NCBI GenBank assembly: GCA_963680875.1
Contig: OY804579.1
Span: 80,713,095 to 80,777,094, forward strand
Source: Bathymodiolus brooksi
Lineage: Eukaryota; Mollusca; Bivalvia; Mytilida; Modiolidae
Direction of reading: 5' to 3'
Length of the DNA: 64,000 nucleotides
The notes beneath the pieces were generated by a model. It saw nothing but the letters and a program-made list of their open reading frames with translations. It had not been told where the DNA came from and searched no databases. Made by a program: the position numbers and the translations under genes. Of this stretch, positions 1 through 9,666 are shown in pieces; the stretch's first letter is position 1; each line of letters begins with the position of its first letter.

Positions 1-680
1 TTTTAAAAAAAGATGCAAAATGATTGGAGGAAGTGACTGAATACAATTATTCCAAATGGTTAAAACAAATTATATAGATATTTTGTGGTGTCATAAATAA
101 TTCAGAATATAAATAATTATCTATAATTTTAAAGTGACTTGATGCAATAGCAGGAATATGTGATCTTTTCACCTTGAATAAATCTACTATCTGATATGTT
201 GAAGTAATTGATGTGAATTAATTGAACATTTAATATGAAGAAATTTTATAATAAAATATATGTAGTAATCTTAGAGTTTGATGTTCAAACTGTACTGAGT
301 TATTTAACCATATAAGTGTGTTTAGTAAAGATTGTGGTGTGTGACTGCCCAGAACGTTTCTGTTATAACGGATGTTAATTTCCTCATCTGTTGGAGGGCA
401 TGCCCTCTTTGGTTTATTCCCTTTCTCCTGTAGTTTTAGTTGCTTTTGTTCTGTTTTCAAAGCTTCCCTGTCAAGTTATAAATGATTCGGATTTGTTTAA
501 GATTTTTGTTTTGTTTTTTATTGACTTCTAGGATTTTTTTTATCGTAAAATATGTATAAAAAATATGAAATTTTAAAATTATTAGTTTCATTTTGTCGGT
601 TTGTGAATTGACGCAGTTGCAAAGGAAATAGATGTCGTTTTGAATTTTTTTGACTCGGGAATGAAAATACAAGATTTTAA
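1..680. other. Left flank of the duplication, mostly featureless
   Basis: AT-rich sequence with no counterpart elsewhere in the window. Apart from the short coding-like stretch at 230-460 on the minus strand, I see no splice sites, repeats or other coding potential that I can support. Confidence 0.5.
230..460 (-). pseudogene. Fragment resembling DUF3504/ZMYM-QRICH1-like protein
   Basis: A 76-codon minus-strand reading frame contains PPTDEEIN followed by LGSHTPQSLLNTLIWLNN. The second segment looks like the start of the DUF3504 (Crypton-derived recombinase-like) domain of ZMYM and QRICH1 proteins, where a Leu-Gly, Thr-Pro, Leu-Leu-x-Thr, Asn-Asn pattern recurs. The match ends after about 55 residues and the rest of the domain is absent, so this is a decayed fragment or a single exon. 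Recognition is from memory of the motif only. Confidence 0.35.
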
Positions 681-888
681 GGGTGGGGCTGTCCTGTCCT
701 CGAGTACCTGTGGATACATATTGCTTTGCTACTCGCATAGAGGTTAAGAATAGCAAAGAGCATACTGAGAACTGACATGTTATATGAACAAATGTCAGAC
801 TAGTTATATATATATATAGGCTTAATGAGATGTGAACGTACATCTATGTATTAAATTACAAACATTAAAAAAGGGGGTAATGTTTAAG

Positions 889-1143
889 GTTATGGTGTTT
901 AACGCCACTTTCAACGATATTACATTTATATCGTGGCGGTCAGTCTTATTGTTGGAGGAAACCGGAGTACCCGGAGAAAAACACCGACCTGCCGCAAGTC
1001 ACTGACAAACTTATCACAAAGTGTTGTATCAAGTACACCTCGCCTTAGCGGGAATCGAACTCACAACGTTAGTGGTGATAGGAACTGATTACATAGGTAA
1101 TTCTAAAATCTAACAATCATACGCTCACGACCACGACGGCCTC
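889..1143 (-). mobile_element. tRNA-headed SINE, near full length
   Basis: Read on the minus strand, the head carries a B-box-like GAGTTCGATTCCC, then a conserved central and 3' region ending in a motif close to GAAAGTGGCGTTAAACACCA. This is the window's commonest repeat. The equivalent copy in the second duplication unit is at 33,152-33,412, so it predates the duplication. The structure resembles mollusc tRNA-derived SINE superfamilies; the exact family was not searched. Confidence 0.8.
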
Positions 1144-1967
1144 TAAGAACAAAAACAAACAACCATACCCCCAAAGAAAACAAGAACAAAAAAACAAAGA
1201 AAAACATTGATTTTAAGTACTCTGCACTGTAATATCCTTTAGTAAAATTATTATTTTACATGATTAGATATCGAATGATCTATCAAGGAATTCATTCTTT
1301 CAATAAAATAAGTGAAAATATTTTCAATGTGCGTTCTGAATCATACTATATGTTACACGACGGATGCCACTAGTTGTTGTCATAAACCAGTCTGAGAGTA
1401 GTATGTCACGACTTACTCGTTCTTGTTATAATCCAGAGTACAATGACATAGCTTACTCATAATATGCTATATTCCACAGTAGATTGGTCTGGCATATACT
1501 CGGTTCTGTTATCAGCATTTTTACCTCTTTTTTTAAATTTGTTATCTCATTCCGTAAAATTCAACTTTGTTGCAATAAATATTTATCACTTGGTTGTGTT
1601 TATGCAAAGTTAGCAAATGTTATAAAGTCCGTTTGACTTCTATAAATGTTCAGATGTTTTTTAAAAAAATCCAGTTTTCAAATCAACAATTGTTTCCCCT
1701 AGATGTTTGCTAATATATGATATAAACGAACTCTGACAATTAATTTCAAAATTTTTGGTTCATTATTAAAAAGGTTACCCATAAGGTCTCTATGTTAATT
1801 ATATTTACTAATGTGTAAAAATCTGGTCATAGTTCGTGGTAGTAGTGCTACTATCAAGAGGAATCGATAATAAGAAATCTATCTAATGAGACCAGTCAAT
1901 TTAAAATTTACTTTTCCTTAAAAAAAAATATGACAACCGTGTCAAAAATTGCCATGGAGATGGTTTT
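1144..1967. other. Intergenic stretch without recognised features
   Basis: AT-rich sequence aligned with 33,413-34,216. No reading frame, splice-site pair or known repeat stands out. The copy-2 equivalent carries an expanded poly-T run at about 33,772-33,790. Confidence 0.5.
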
Positions 1968-2233
1968 TTAGTTGCGTGGTAAAATATCCAGTAATATAAT
2001 AAATAACATAACAAACACAAGAAGGATAACTCCAGTTATTCCGATAGATACAGAAGACGGTCGATTGTCAGTCGCACTAGTCTTAGTTCGCAAGAATGAC
2101 GACGTATTTCGATGATCGATACTAAGTATAGAATAAAGGTCGTTTAATCTGTCTTGGAGTTCTTTTTGGTTCATAACAGTCGATGAAATGGTACAGATAC
2201 CTTTGGAACACTCTATAGATTGTACACTAACAC
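1968..2233 (-). CDS. Terminal exon with transmembrane helix, no tail (copy 1)
   Basis: The exon opens after a TATATTTCAG acceptor at 2,234-2,236 in phase 1 and ends at a TAA at 1,968-1,970. It encodes 87 residues: a short Cys pair (ECSKGIC), an amphipathic stretch (QKELQDRLNDLYSIL), a Ser/Thr-rich stalk, and a hydrophobic helix (IGITGVILLVFVMLFIILL) four residues from the end. The product would be a membrane-anchored ectodomain with almost no cytoplasmic part. Phase 1 matches the upstream receptor exons, so it could be an alternative 3' end of the WSC-like receptor or the last exon of a second gene; I found no other exons that decide this. The equivalent exon is at 34,217-34,485. Confidence 0.65.
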
Positions 2234-2264
2234 CTGAAATATAGTTCATTAAGATATTTGTAAG

Positions 2265-2465
2265 ACAGATTTGAAGATATCAAAGGGGGTAGATAAAGCC
2301 GTAAATCGAAGAACAGACAATACAGTGTCCGTATTATCTACAAAATGCACAGAAAAGATTGAGGAACAGGAACCCAATTGAAAACCGGGGAGGAACTTCG
2401 GACGGGTAAGCAGATCCTGCTCCACTAGTGGTACCAGTCGTAAGACACAGATATTCCGCAACGGT
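2265..2465 (-). repeat. Repeat family B copy
   Basis: Family B is defined by a conserved block around CACTAGTGGAGCAGGA, then CTTCCGGAGCACCTGAGTT, GGTTCGTGTTACTCGATCTTT and a tail near TTGCCCCTTTGGTATCTTC. I recall it as a repeat common in mussel genomes. Here it is inverted and lies just left of the Gypsy insertion. Confidence 0.65.
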
Positions 2466-2495
2466 TAACGTCATGGCCACGAAACGTTGGCAGTG

Positions 2496-2499
2496 ATGT
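2496..2499. repeat. Target-site duplication of the Gypsy element (left)
   Basis: ATGT precedes the 5' LTR and is repeated at 10,820-10,823 after the 3' LTR. The empty site in copy 2 has ATGT once, at 34,761-34,764. Confidence 0.9.
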
Positions 2500-3653
2500 T
2501 GTAACGAATAGGGTGTAAGGCATAGGAAATAATATTGTTTGTATGTATGCATATATGACACTTTTATTTACTCTTGTTACTCTGGCACATTTTCACTTTG
2601 TTCTTGTTGTTGATACCGTGCCGTATTCTGGTGTCTTGAGTAACTGTCGCGACTGTGATGTGATTGAATGAATACTATTCTTGTTTCAGGTATCGTGATC
2701 GCGAATATTTATTGTATGTAAATTGTTGTTATATTATATGGGAAATATGTAGTTAGGACAGAGTTCGTTCTCATTGTTTGACCAAAAGGGGGGCCTACGA
2801 CAACTTCCCAATGTTTTGTTCTCCTTATGAACCTTGTGTCACATTCTCTTACCTTTTTCATTGATTCATGCTAGGTTTATATATTGTACTTGGGCTTGGT
2901 TTCTATAAGGGTAAGCTTTATTAAGCCCGTTTTTCTCTTTCATCTTGACATGACAAACTATGTTTATACTTTCCGCCATGTGTATCCTGTGTGTAATTTA
3001 ATGCGCATGTGTGTTATCTCACACTTTATGTGGCCCGGTTTGCGGCCCTGTTAATGGATATAATTACCGTGGGAACGTCCGTAAGAACGGACCAATCAAT
3101 GACGACGATTCACGCCACAGCCAAAAGTGTGGAGTCTGCTTAGATATAAAAGGGCATCGTCTGCACGCCACAGAAGCGACCCTCCAACAATCATAGACGG
3201 CAGAGAACATACCAGACAGCAACTACTATTGACACCATAGAACGACCAGTTTAAACCAAGAGACGTTAAATCCGTAACCAGGATATCCGTACATTACCAG
3301 TACGTTTTCATTTTATTTACACGTATTTCGACTTGACCTAGATGTTTTATTACGATTTTACTACGCATTTACGACGACCCACCATTCCATAGGGGGGACC
3401 TCATATTTATTATTATCGCTCACGGGGAAGTTATATTATTGTTGTACTTGAATATATTATTACAATTGAACATAATAAATTGCTTTGTTTAAGAACCTAT
3501 ATAACTGTTGTCATAATAAACTGTTATCCTTTGGATAAAACCAGTGCCTTAGACCAGCCATGCTACCAATGGTGTAAACTACTACCAAGTTATATAGAGT
3601 GATTTTGTTAACCAAAACTCACACACCGTACACCGAGCACCCTAGGTTCAACA
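2500..3653 (+). repeat. 5' LTR
   Basis: 1,154 bp, TG...CA ends. It contains a TATA box at 3,145-3,154 and two AATAAA signals (3,474-3,479 and 3,515-3,520), in the order expected of U3-R-U5. It is about 98% identical to 9,667-10,819. Confidence 0.95.
3145..3154 (+). promoter_or_regulatory. LTR TATA box
   Basis: TATAAAAGGG is a strong TATA element in the middle of the LTR. It is unchanged at 10,311-10,320 in the 3' LTR. Transcription would start some 25-30 bp downstream, followed by the AATAAA signals. Confidence 0.7.
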
Positions 3654-3655
3654 TT

Positions 3656-3675
3656 TGGTGTCCGGCGGTGGGATT
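3656..3675 (+). promoter_or_regulatory. tRNA primer-binding site
   Basis: Starting two bases after the LTR, TGGTGTCCGGCGGTGGGATT is complementary to a tRNA 3' end finishing in ...CACCA. It most resembles a tRNA-Leu 3' end with one extra base and a few mismatches. The tRNA identity is inferred from memory. Confidence 0.7.
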
Positions 3676-3767
3676 ACGTTTTCATACCCATGTTTTTAAC
3701 ATTTTTAAACACTTGTAAATTTATTTTTATTGTACAACAAATAGTTTTATCTAAACAATAAGTTAAA

Positions 3768-4964
3768 ATGGATAACCACAGTTTCAATGAGTCAGAGTTA
3801 GAAATTCACAGTCCTGGTGACTCTCGAGCAACCACACTTGAGAAGTTGTTGCCATCAAAAGCCCAGGGTCAGGGGGACAGTTCATTAAGAACACCACAAT
3901 CTGATAACTGTCAGTCAACTAAACTTGAATTATTGTGTAGGCAATTGGAAAACACAAACAGGACTCTGTCAAATTTTGAGGCACGCTTAGACCATTTGAG
4001 TCAAAAGTTAGACAACCAGATGGATCAATTTAACCGCAGACTTGATAGTTATATGGAGTATTGTGATAGAAAGGTCAGCAACAATGAGGGAGATATAAGA
4101 GAACTAGACAATTTGGTGAACCAGATGCCCACATTTAAACACATGGAAACTTTGTTGGCAGAAAATAGGATCATAAGATCTAACCATCAGTCTCCAATCA
4201 ATGACAACCCTCAACCTGGTGGCATTAATCAATACATGCATATGCATGAAACACCTGGATCACCTGTATGCTGTGTACAGTCTAGCACACCAATGAATTT
4301 ACCTACAACGCATTCATGTAATAGCTTCAGACCAGTATCTGTACCAGCAGTTGCTGTTCAAACAATTCGTCCTTGTCTTGAGCAAAATAATGCAGTAACC
4401 ACTGGGTCTGATAAAATAGATCTGCCGGTGCTGTCTAAATGTACAAATACCAGTACATATACCATGAAACCAAAACCATGTAACATGAATATAGGTTTTA
4501 CCAAACCAAATAACTATGATGGAAAGTCTAGTTGGACAGACTACCAAGTCCATTTCGAAACTGTTTCGAAATTAAATCAATGGACTGATGAAATAAAAGC
4601 CTTAACATTAATTTCTTGCATGCAAGATTCAGCTTTATCCACTATAGGAGAGATAGATACCAATAACATCCCTCATTTTGAAGAACTTATACATATTTTG
4701 ACCAAGCGGTTTGCACCAGAAAACCAGACAGAACTTTACAGGTCTCAAATTGATGGTAGAATTAGAAAAAAGGGTGAGACCCTACCTGAACTAGCCAAAG
4801 ATATTAAACGACTTGTGAGGCTGGCATATCCAAATGCTCCGCTAGAAGTAAGAGACAGTCTGGCCTATAGGAGCTTTAGAGACGCCTTAAATGACCAAGA
4901 CCTAGAATGGGCAATTTGCCAGGTTATCGAGATACCATTGATGAAGCTTTGCATCTTGGGCTGA
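3768..4964 (+). CDS. gag: Gag polyprotein, N-terminal and capsid part
   Basis: The first ATG after the primer site opens a 398-codon frame. Residues ~45-130 are a coiled-coil-prone region (LENTNRTLSNFEARLDHL and following). The second half, from about KPNNYDGKSSW onward, matches the retrotransposon gag capsid pattern: Trp near WTDYQVHFE, then a helical region with a LPELAKDIKRL segment. Gag would package element RNA in cytoplasmic particles. The frame is lost near 4,910-4,925, where the expected downstream sequence continues in another frame from 4,907, so the last ~15 residues of this frame are out-of-frame read-through. Confidence 0.85.
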   Translation: MDNHSFNESELEIHSPGDSRATTLEKLLPSKAQGQGDSSLRTPQSDNCQSTKLELLCRQLENTNRTLSNFEARLDHLSQKLDNQMDQFNRRLDSYMEYCDRKVSNNEGDIRELDNLVNQMPTFKHMETLLAENRIIRSNHQSPINDNPQPGGINQYMHMHETPGSPVCCVQSSTPMNLPTTHSCNSFRPVSVPAVAVQTIRPCLEQNNAVTTGSDKIDLPVLSKCTNTSTYTMKPKPCNMNIGFTKPNNYDGKSSWTDYQVHFETVSKLNQWTDEIKALTLISCMQDSALSTIGEIDTNNIPHFEELIHILTKRFAPENQTELYRSQIDGRIRKKGETLPELAKDIKRLVRLAYPNAPLEVRDSLAYRSFRDALNDQDLEWAICQVIEIPLMKLCILG

Positions 4965-5152
4965 AATATGAAGCTTTTCACAATGGCAGAAAGAAACCTT
5001 TTCTAAGATACCAAAAAGTGGATAGTGACACAGAAACTACCAAATTACCACAAGTACCACCCTCTAAAACTAAAACCTGCTCGTACTGTCATAAGAAGGG
5101 ACATTTGATCCGGAATTGTTACAAAAGGAAAAGGACCAAAGTAACACTCTAG
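4907..5152 (+). CDS. gag: Gag C-terminus with CCHC zinc knuckle (frame-shifted)
   Basis: Continuation of gag in a different frame: TIDEALHLGLKYEAF, a typical capsid C-terminal stretch, then a CCHC nucleocapsid knuckle CSYCHKKGHLIRNC (C-x2-C-x4-H-x4-C). The knuckle binds element RNA. The shift lies inside the capsid region rather than at the gag-pol border, so it looks like a mutation and not a programmed frameshift. The ATG at 4,907 is unlikely to be a real start. Confidence 0.8.
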   Translation: MGNLPGYRDTIDEALHLGLKYEAFHNGRKKPFLRYQKVDSDTETTKLPQVPPSKTKTCSYCHKKGHLIRNCYKRKRTKVTL

Positions 5153-5330
5153 ACCAAATAAGACATGGTGAAGAAACTAATGTCAGAAAGGGACATAACT
5201 CTTCATACAACTCAAACCAGGGAAACTATTAGAAGCTGACAGTGCGGGTCAACATTCAGCTGAGAATACAAATAGAATTAATAGACCCACTCTATCTCAA
5301 ATTAAAGGAAATAAAAATGATGGATTATTT

Positions 5331-6074
5331 GTAAATGCCAAAATTCATAATACAGAGGTACATTGTTTAATAGATACAGGCTCTACCATGAGTGTTTTAC
5401 ACACCACTATTCGTCTTTGCATCGATTATCGAAAGCTAAATCAAGTTACGGTGAAAGATTCATACCCTTTACCCCGCATTGATGATTCCCTTGACGCCTT
5501 AAGAGGAAATTCTTGGTTCAGCACTTTAGATTTGGTCAGTGGTTATTACCAGTGTTCGATTGACCCACAGGATGCACCTAAAACTGCTTTTGTTACTTCA
5601 AGGGGTCTCTTTCAGTTTAACAGGATGCCTTTTGGTTTATCATATGCCGGTGCTACGTTTGAGCGCCTCATGGAGTATGCTCTTGCATGTCTTCAGTGGG
5701 AGACATGCATAATCTACCTAGATGACATAATTGTGTTCTCTAGAACTTCTGAGGAGCATGTTACCAGGCTCCAAAGTGTATTTGGTCGTATGAGAGAAGC
5801 AGGATTAAAAATAGCTCCCAAGAAATGTTTCTTGTTCCAGACCAAAGTAACCTTCTTGGGTCATGTTGTAACCACTGAAGGAATATTACCTGATCCATCA
5901 AAGCTTGATGCGATAGAAACCTGGCCCACTCCTACCAATGTTAAAGAGGTGAGAAGTTGGTTAGGAACCTGCAGTTATTATAGAAGATTTATCAAAGACT
6001 TTTCTAAAATTGCTAGACCCCTACACAGACTAACAGAGAAAAATGTCATTTTTAAAATGGACACAAGAATGTGA
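5331..6074 (+). pseudogene. pol: Pol: protease active site fused to reverse transcriptase by deletion
   Basis: The frame enters before 5,331 and carries the retropepsin active site LIDTGSTMSVL (DTG at about 5,373-5,381). Within ten residues it runs directly into the reverse transcriptase block LCIDYRKLNQVTVKDSYPLP. In intact elements a few hundred residues lie between these, so the rest of protease and the RT N-terminus are missing, with the joint near 5,408. Downstream RT motifs are present: WFSTLDLVSGYYQ, MPFGLSYAGATF, the catalytic YLDDI, and FLGHVVTTEGI. The frame ends at 6,074 after a shift around 6,055, where an A run has changed length. Confidence 0.85.
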
Positions 6075-6942
6075 AGATTCCTTTAATATATTAAAACATG
6101 CTTTGACCTCAAGTCCAATTTTAATATACCCATGTCTAGAAAAAGAGTTTATTTTAGACACTGATGCCGGTGGTACAGGAACAGGAGCTGTTCTTTCCCA
6201 GATTGGTGATGATGGAAGGGAACATGTAATTGCTTACTATAGCAAATCACTGTCTAAACAACAACGCCAATATTGTGTAACCAGGCGTGAACTCTTAGCC
6301 ATCGTCCAGGCAGTTAGACATTTTCACCACTATTTATATAGGGTACCCTTTCAAGTTAGAACTGACCATGGAGCCCTTACCTGGCTTCTTAACTTCAAAA
6401 ACCCAGAGGGACAACTCGCACGGTGGTTAGAAGTGTTAGGAACATACAATTTCAACATAAAACATAGGGCAGGACTAAAACATGGCAATGCAGACAGTTT
6501 GTCCAGGAGACCATGTGGTGACTGTACTCATTGTGATAAGAGAGACGAAAATGAGATAAGCTTAATAGACTCCCCTGCAACAAGATATATTGGTAAAGCA
6601 GGAAATGATGATACTGAAGACAGTGACCTATCAACCAATTGGGTTGAAAGCAAAACCACAAATGAACTACGAGATGACCAGTTGAATGACCCTGTTTTAA
6701 GGATAGTACATGAATGGTTGCAATCAAAGCAGAAACCAGCATGGGCAGATATTTCTCACTTAAGTAAAGTGCATAAAACTTACTGGGGCCAGTGGGACAG
6801 ACTTGTAGTTGTGGAAGGTGTACTTTATAGAAAATGGACCAATACCACCACCAATGAGGTCACCATGCAATATATTTTACCTAATTTGTATAGAAACCAA
6901 GTTTTGGAACTTTGCATAATGACCAATTGGCAGGGCACCTAG
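6043..6942 (+). pseudogene. pol: Pol: RT connection, RNase H and start of integrase linker
   Basis: Continues pol one frame over, from WTQECEDSF. RNase H acidic residues are visible in LDTDAGGTGTG, TRRELLAIV, RTDHGALTW and GNADSLSRRP. Then comes the usual spacer up to the integrase zinc-binding region. Its job would be removing RNA from the RNA-DNA hybrid. The frame is lost at about 6,915-6,942 by a one-base change, and the integrase continues in the previous frame from 6,912. Confidence 0.85.
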
Positions 6943-8009
6943 GTTTTAAGCGCACCTTGGCCAGAGTTAAACATAGATTCTATTGGGCAAGTGATACAAT
7001 GTTTGTTGAAAGATGGTGTAAACGTTGCAAGGAATGTCAGATTAGGAATCAGCCAAACCATCGTACCAGGGGTAAAATGAAAACCTACGTCGTGGGAGAA
7101 CCACTAGAAAGAATATCTTTAGACATCTTGGGTCCAGTATCCCAAACCTATAAGGGAAACAAGTACATTCTTGTTGTGACTAACTATTTCACCAGGTTTG
7201 CTGAGGCATACAGTCTACCTGATATTGAGGCTACTACTGTAGCAGATAAATTGTTGACAGAATGTATTTGTCGTTATGGTCTACCCCTCCAAATACACAC
7301 TGACCAAGGAGCACAGTTTACATCAAACATATTTACTGAGATGTGTAAAAGGTTACACATAAGTAAAACCAGGAACAGTCCATGCCACCCCCAAAGTTCA
7401 GGTCTTGTTGAAAGACTTAACAGAACAATAGAAGATATGATTAGTAAATTTGTTTCTAAAAACCAAAAAGACTGGGATCTTTATTTACCCTATTTAATGA
7501 TGGCGTATAGATCTTCTGTACATGATACCATGGGTGAAACACCATGTTTTATGATGATGGGTAGGGAAGTTACACTTCCTATTGATCTTGTTTTTGGCAA
7601 GCATACCGACCAAGAACCAAAGTCATTACCAGACTATGTAGAAGATTTTATTAACCGTATAGAAAAAGTCCATGAAGTTGTCAGGGATAGACTGATAAAT
7701 TCAGCAGAACGTCAGAAAAGACGTTATGACATTTTATGTACATTCCCCAGTTTTAAAACTGGAGATGGAGTTTTGTTACAAGATAACAGCAAATTTAAGA
7801 GACGTTCTCCAAAATTGCAGATGAAATGGTGTGGACCATTTACTGTTACTGGTGTCTTGTCAAATGTTTTATACCAAATACAGGAAGGTCCAAGAAGTAA
7901 ATCTAAAATCATCCATGTAAATAGGCTAACACCATACCATGGGAACATGAAAAGGTGGTACCAACCCCCATGGGTAACCTGCCCTCAATACCAGAGGCAC
8001 CCAGAATAA
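6912..8009 (+). CDS. int: Integrase
   Basis: 365 codons holding a nearly intact integrase. The HHCC zinc-binding region spans the N-terminus (two His in HNDQLAGH, Cys in CKRCKEC). The catalytic core shows LDILGP, then HTDQGAQFTS, then SSGLVERLNRT, giving a D,D-35-E triad. The C-terminal GPF module is seen at KWCGPFTVTGVL, with no chromodomain after it. The gene is separated from the rest of pol by the frame loss near 6,930; the annotated ATG lies inside the HHCC motif and is not an original start. Confidence 0.88.
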   Translation: MHNDQLAGHLGFKRTLARVKHRFYWASDTMFVERWCKRCKECQIRNQPNHRTRGKMKTYVVGEPLERISLDILGPVSQTYKGNKYILVVTNYFTRFAEAYSLPDIEATTVADKLLTECICRYGLPLQIHTDQGAQFTSNIFTEMCKRLHISKTRNSPCHPQSSGLVERLNRTIEDMISKFVSKNQKDWDLYLPYLMMAYRSSVHDTMGETPCFMMMGREVTLPIDLVFGKHTDQEPKSLPDYVEDFINRIEKVHEVVRDRLINSAERQKRRYDILCTFPSFKTGDGVLLQDNSKFKRRSPKLQMKWCGPFTVTGVLSNVLYQIQEGPRSKSKIIHVNRLTPYHGNMKRWYQPPWVTCPQYQRHPE

Positions 8010-8289
8010 GAAATAGACATAATTGGCATGAAAATAGGACAGACAGGACTATATATTTAATTATAGAATGATAATTTGATATGGATTTAGATGTGTATCT
8101 TAATTCATCACATTTATTGTGTTATATTTACTAAGAAAGTGTTGTGCATCAAAATATGATGTGTATTTTGATACTACCAGAGATACACATACCTTGTTAT
8201 GGTGGCAGTTGTTTTCCAGATGGCATCTGATTTATATATTTTTTAATTTGTGTGTAATAAAGAAGGAAACTAAATTTTCCTTTACCATT

Positions 8290-8301
8290 GGTATTTTTCA
8301 G
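8290..8301 (+). promoter_or_regulatory. Candidate 3' splice site before ORF3
   Basis: A pyrimidine-rich tract ending TATTTTTCAG (AG at 8,300-8,301) sits two bases before the ORF3 ATG at 8,304. This is the layout expected if ORF3 is expressed from a spliced subgenomic RNA, as retroviral env is. No matching donor was identified with confidence. Confidence 0.5.
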
Positions 8302-8303
8302 AA

Positions 8304-9065
8304 ATGAACCGATATGTCTACCCCCACCAATGTGAGGATTGTGGGAAGAGGTTTCCAAGAAAAGATCAACTTGGGAGACACATCAGGAGGACACATCCAA
8401 CTGAAAGGGTCCAGTGTAGGTGGTGCCACTACAGCCAGCCAGCTACAGATGCATACCGTGTTAGGAAACACGAGCTGATCCATCAGAAATACATGGACTT
8501 AGGGCCCATGGCTACGCCAAGCAATACCAGAGGCCAGGTAGAGTCAGTGGTGCAGGTTCCCGATATTGATGATAGCTGGCGGCAGCTGATGCGGGAGTTA
8601 GACGCCAGCATGCCGGATTTTGCTGACCTGCTGGGGGTCGAACCCCGTACACCATCACCGATGAGGGACCTGATGGGAATTGTAGCTAGTCCTCCCCCTG
8701 AAGCAGTCGTCCCCTCAGACCAGTTGTTCTCCAGATATTTATCTCCGGTGACATCACCGGAAGGTACTTATTCTGATGAATCAGAGGAACCAGTTCCAGC
8801 CAGTGTCACCATCATTTCACCCCTGTCAGAAGGAGCCGGCAGCCAGACCGGAACACCAGAGATCAGTAGTACACTAGTATCCAGTGGAAACACTGGACAG
8901 ACCAGCGTACCAGTGCTCGACCTCTCCAGCAGGCAAGCCAGTACACCAGTGACCAGTGCGGCGATGGCCAAAGGAACCACAAGCCAGACCAGTGACTGTG
9001 CACAAGCGCTCAATCTTAATAGCAGTCAAACTATAGCTAGTATACCAGCATCAGAGCGGAAATAA
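8304..9065 (+). CDS. ORF3, part 1: two C2H2 zinc fingers and Ser/Thr-rich region
   Basis: 253 codons in the env position, unlike any gag, pol or env domain I know. Finger 1 is CEDCGKRFPRKDQLGRH with a second His (C10, C13, H26, H31). Finger 2 is C38, C41, H56, H60 with a 14-residue spacer. The rest is low-complexity Ser/Thr/Pro/Gly with an acidic patch, plus VPVLDLSSRQ, which resembles a CtBP-type motif. Two fingers suggest sequence-specific nucleic-acid binding, so the product may act in the nucleus on element or host chromatin; this is inference. The frame stops at 9,063-9,065 but similar sequence continues in another frame to 9,571, so the original ORF was probably about 422 codons. Confidence 0.75.
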   Translation: MNRYVYPHQCEDCGKRFPRKDQLGRHIRRTHPTERVQCRWCHYSQPATDAYRVRKHELIHQKYMDLGPMATPSNTRGQVESVVQVPDIDDSWRQLMRELDASMPDFADLLGVEPRTPSPMRDLMGIVASPPPEAVVPSDQLFSRYLSPVTSPEGTYSDESEEPVPASVTIISPLSEGAGSQTGTPEISSTLVSSGNTGQTSVPVLDLSSRQASTPVTSAAMAKGTTSQTSDCAQALNLNSSQTIASIPASERK

Positions 9066-9067
9066 CC

Positions 9068-9571
9068 AGTGGAACCCCCTGTCGGACCAGTGTACCGATC
9101 ACCAGCAGTCCAATCAACACACCAATGGACTTTAGAAGTAAGTCCATCAGTAACGAGGGAGCATTCCAGGATGAACCCTTAGACTTATCCGTTAGGGGAA
9201 GACCTACTACCAGGGTCATCCCATCACAGTCATTCACCAATGTCATAGACTGTACCACTACCATATCCAGAGAATCATGGAATCCAAGAAGCATAGAGGT
9301 TGATCCAAGGGATAAGAGCAATAATCACATGTGCCATGATCCAAGGTGGTTCTTTGCTGGAGAACCCTCCGCCTACATGGATCACCCTCTAGCCAGTACC
9401 CTTCAGGAGAAAGCAAACCTTTGCAAAAGGAACCAAAAATCTCAATATCAGAGGCACTTGACCCCTGTTGGCGTTAGAACCATTATCAAGGAGGAAAGAT
9501 GTTACCTGCCGGACGGGACAATCAATGAACTGAGGGACATCTGGACTGCCAATTTAACCACCGAGGAGTAG
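9068..9571 (+). CDS. ORF3, part 2: C-terminal region with PLDLS motif
   Basis: Continues ORF3 after a one-base frame change near 9,056-9,062. The TS-P rich composition carries over for about 19 codons before the first ATG at 9,125. Residues QDEPLDLSVRG contain PLDLS (9,176-9,190), the consensus CtBP co-repressor docking motif PxDLS. The remainder is basic and polar with scattered Cys and ends EERCYLPDG...TANLTTEE, where I recognise no domain. The stop at 9,569-9,571 precedes the purine tract by about 85 bp. Confidence 0.65.
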   Translation, partial: SGTPCRTSVPITSSPINTPMDFRSKSISNEGAFQDEPLDLSVRGRPTTRVIPSQSFTNVIDCTTTISRESWNPRSIEVDPRDKSNNHMCHDPRWFFAGEPSAYMDHPLASTLQEKANLCKRNQKSQYQRHLTPVGVRTIIKEERCYLPDGTINELRDIWTANLTTEE

Positions 9572-9654
9572 GTTTTTTTTGTAGAGTATGTTAGGTAGGT
9601 TTGTTATAAATAGGTGTCCTTTATTTTTAGTTCGAGGACGAACTCTTTTTCCCT

Positions 9655-9666
9655 GGGTGGGGGTGA
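9655..9666 (+). promoter_or_regulatory. Polypurine tract
   Basis: GGGTGGGGGTGA abuts the 3' LTR. It would prime plus-strand DNA synthesis. A short palindrome-like TTCGAGGACGAA lies 15 bp upstream. Confidence 0.75.

Noticed and set aside
3011..3196. 61-codon frame in the 5' LTR, also at 10,177-10,362
   Set aside because: Lies over the U3/R promoter region including the TATA box; conserved only because the LTRs are copies.
8119..8307. Small frame between integrase and ORF3
   Set aside because: Lies in the presumed intron or leader upstream of the ORF3 acceptor, with no motif.
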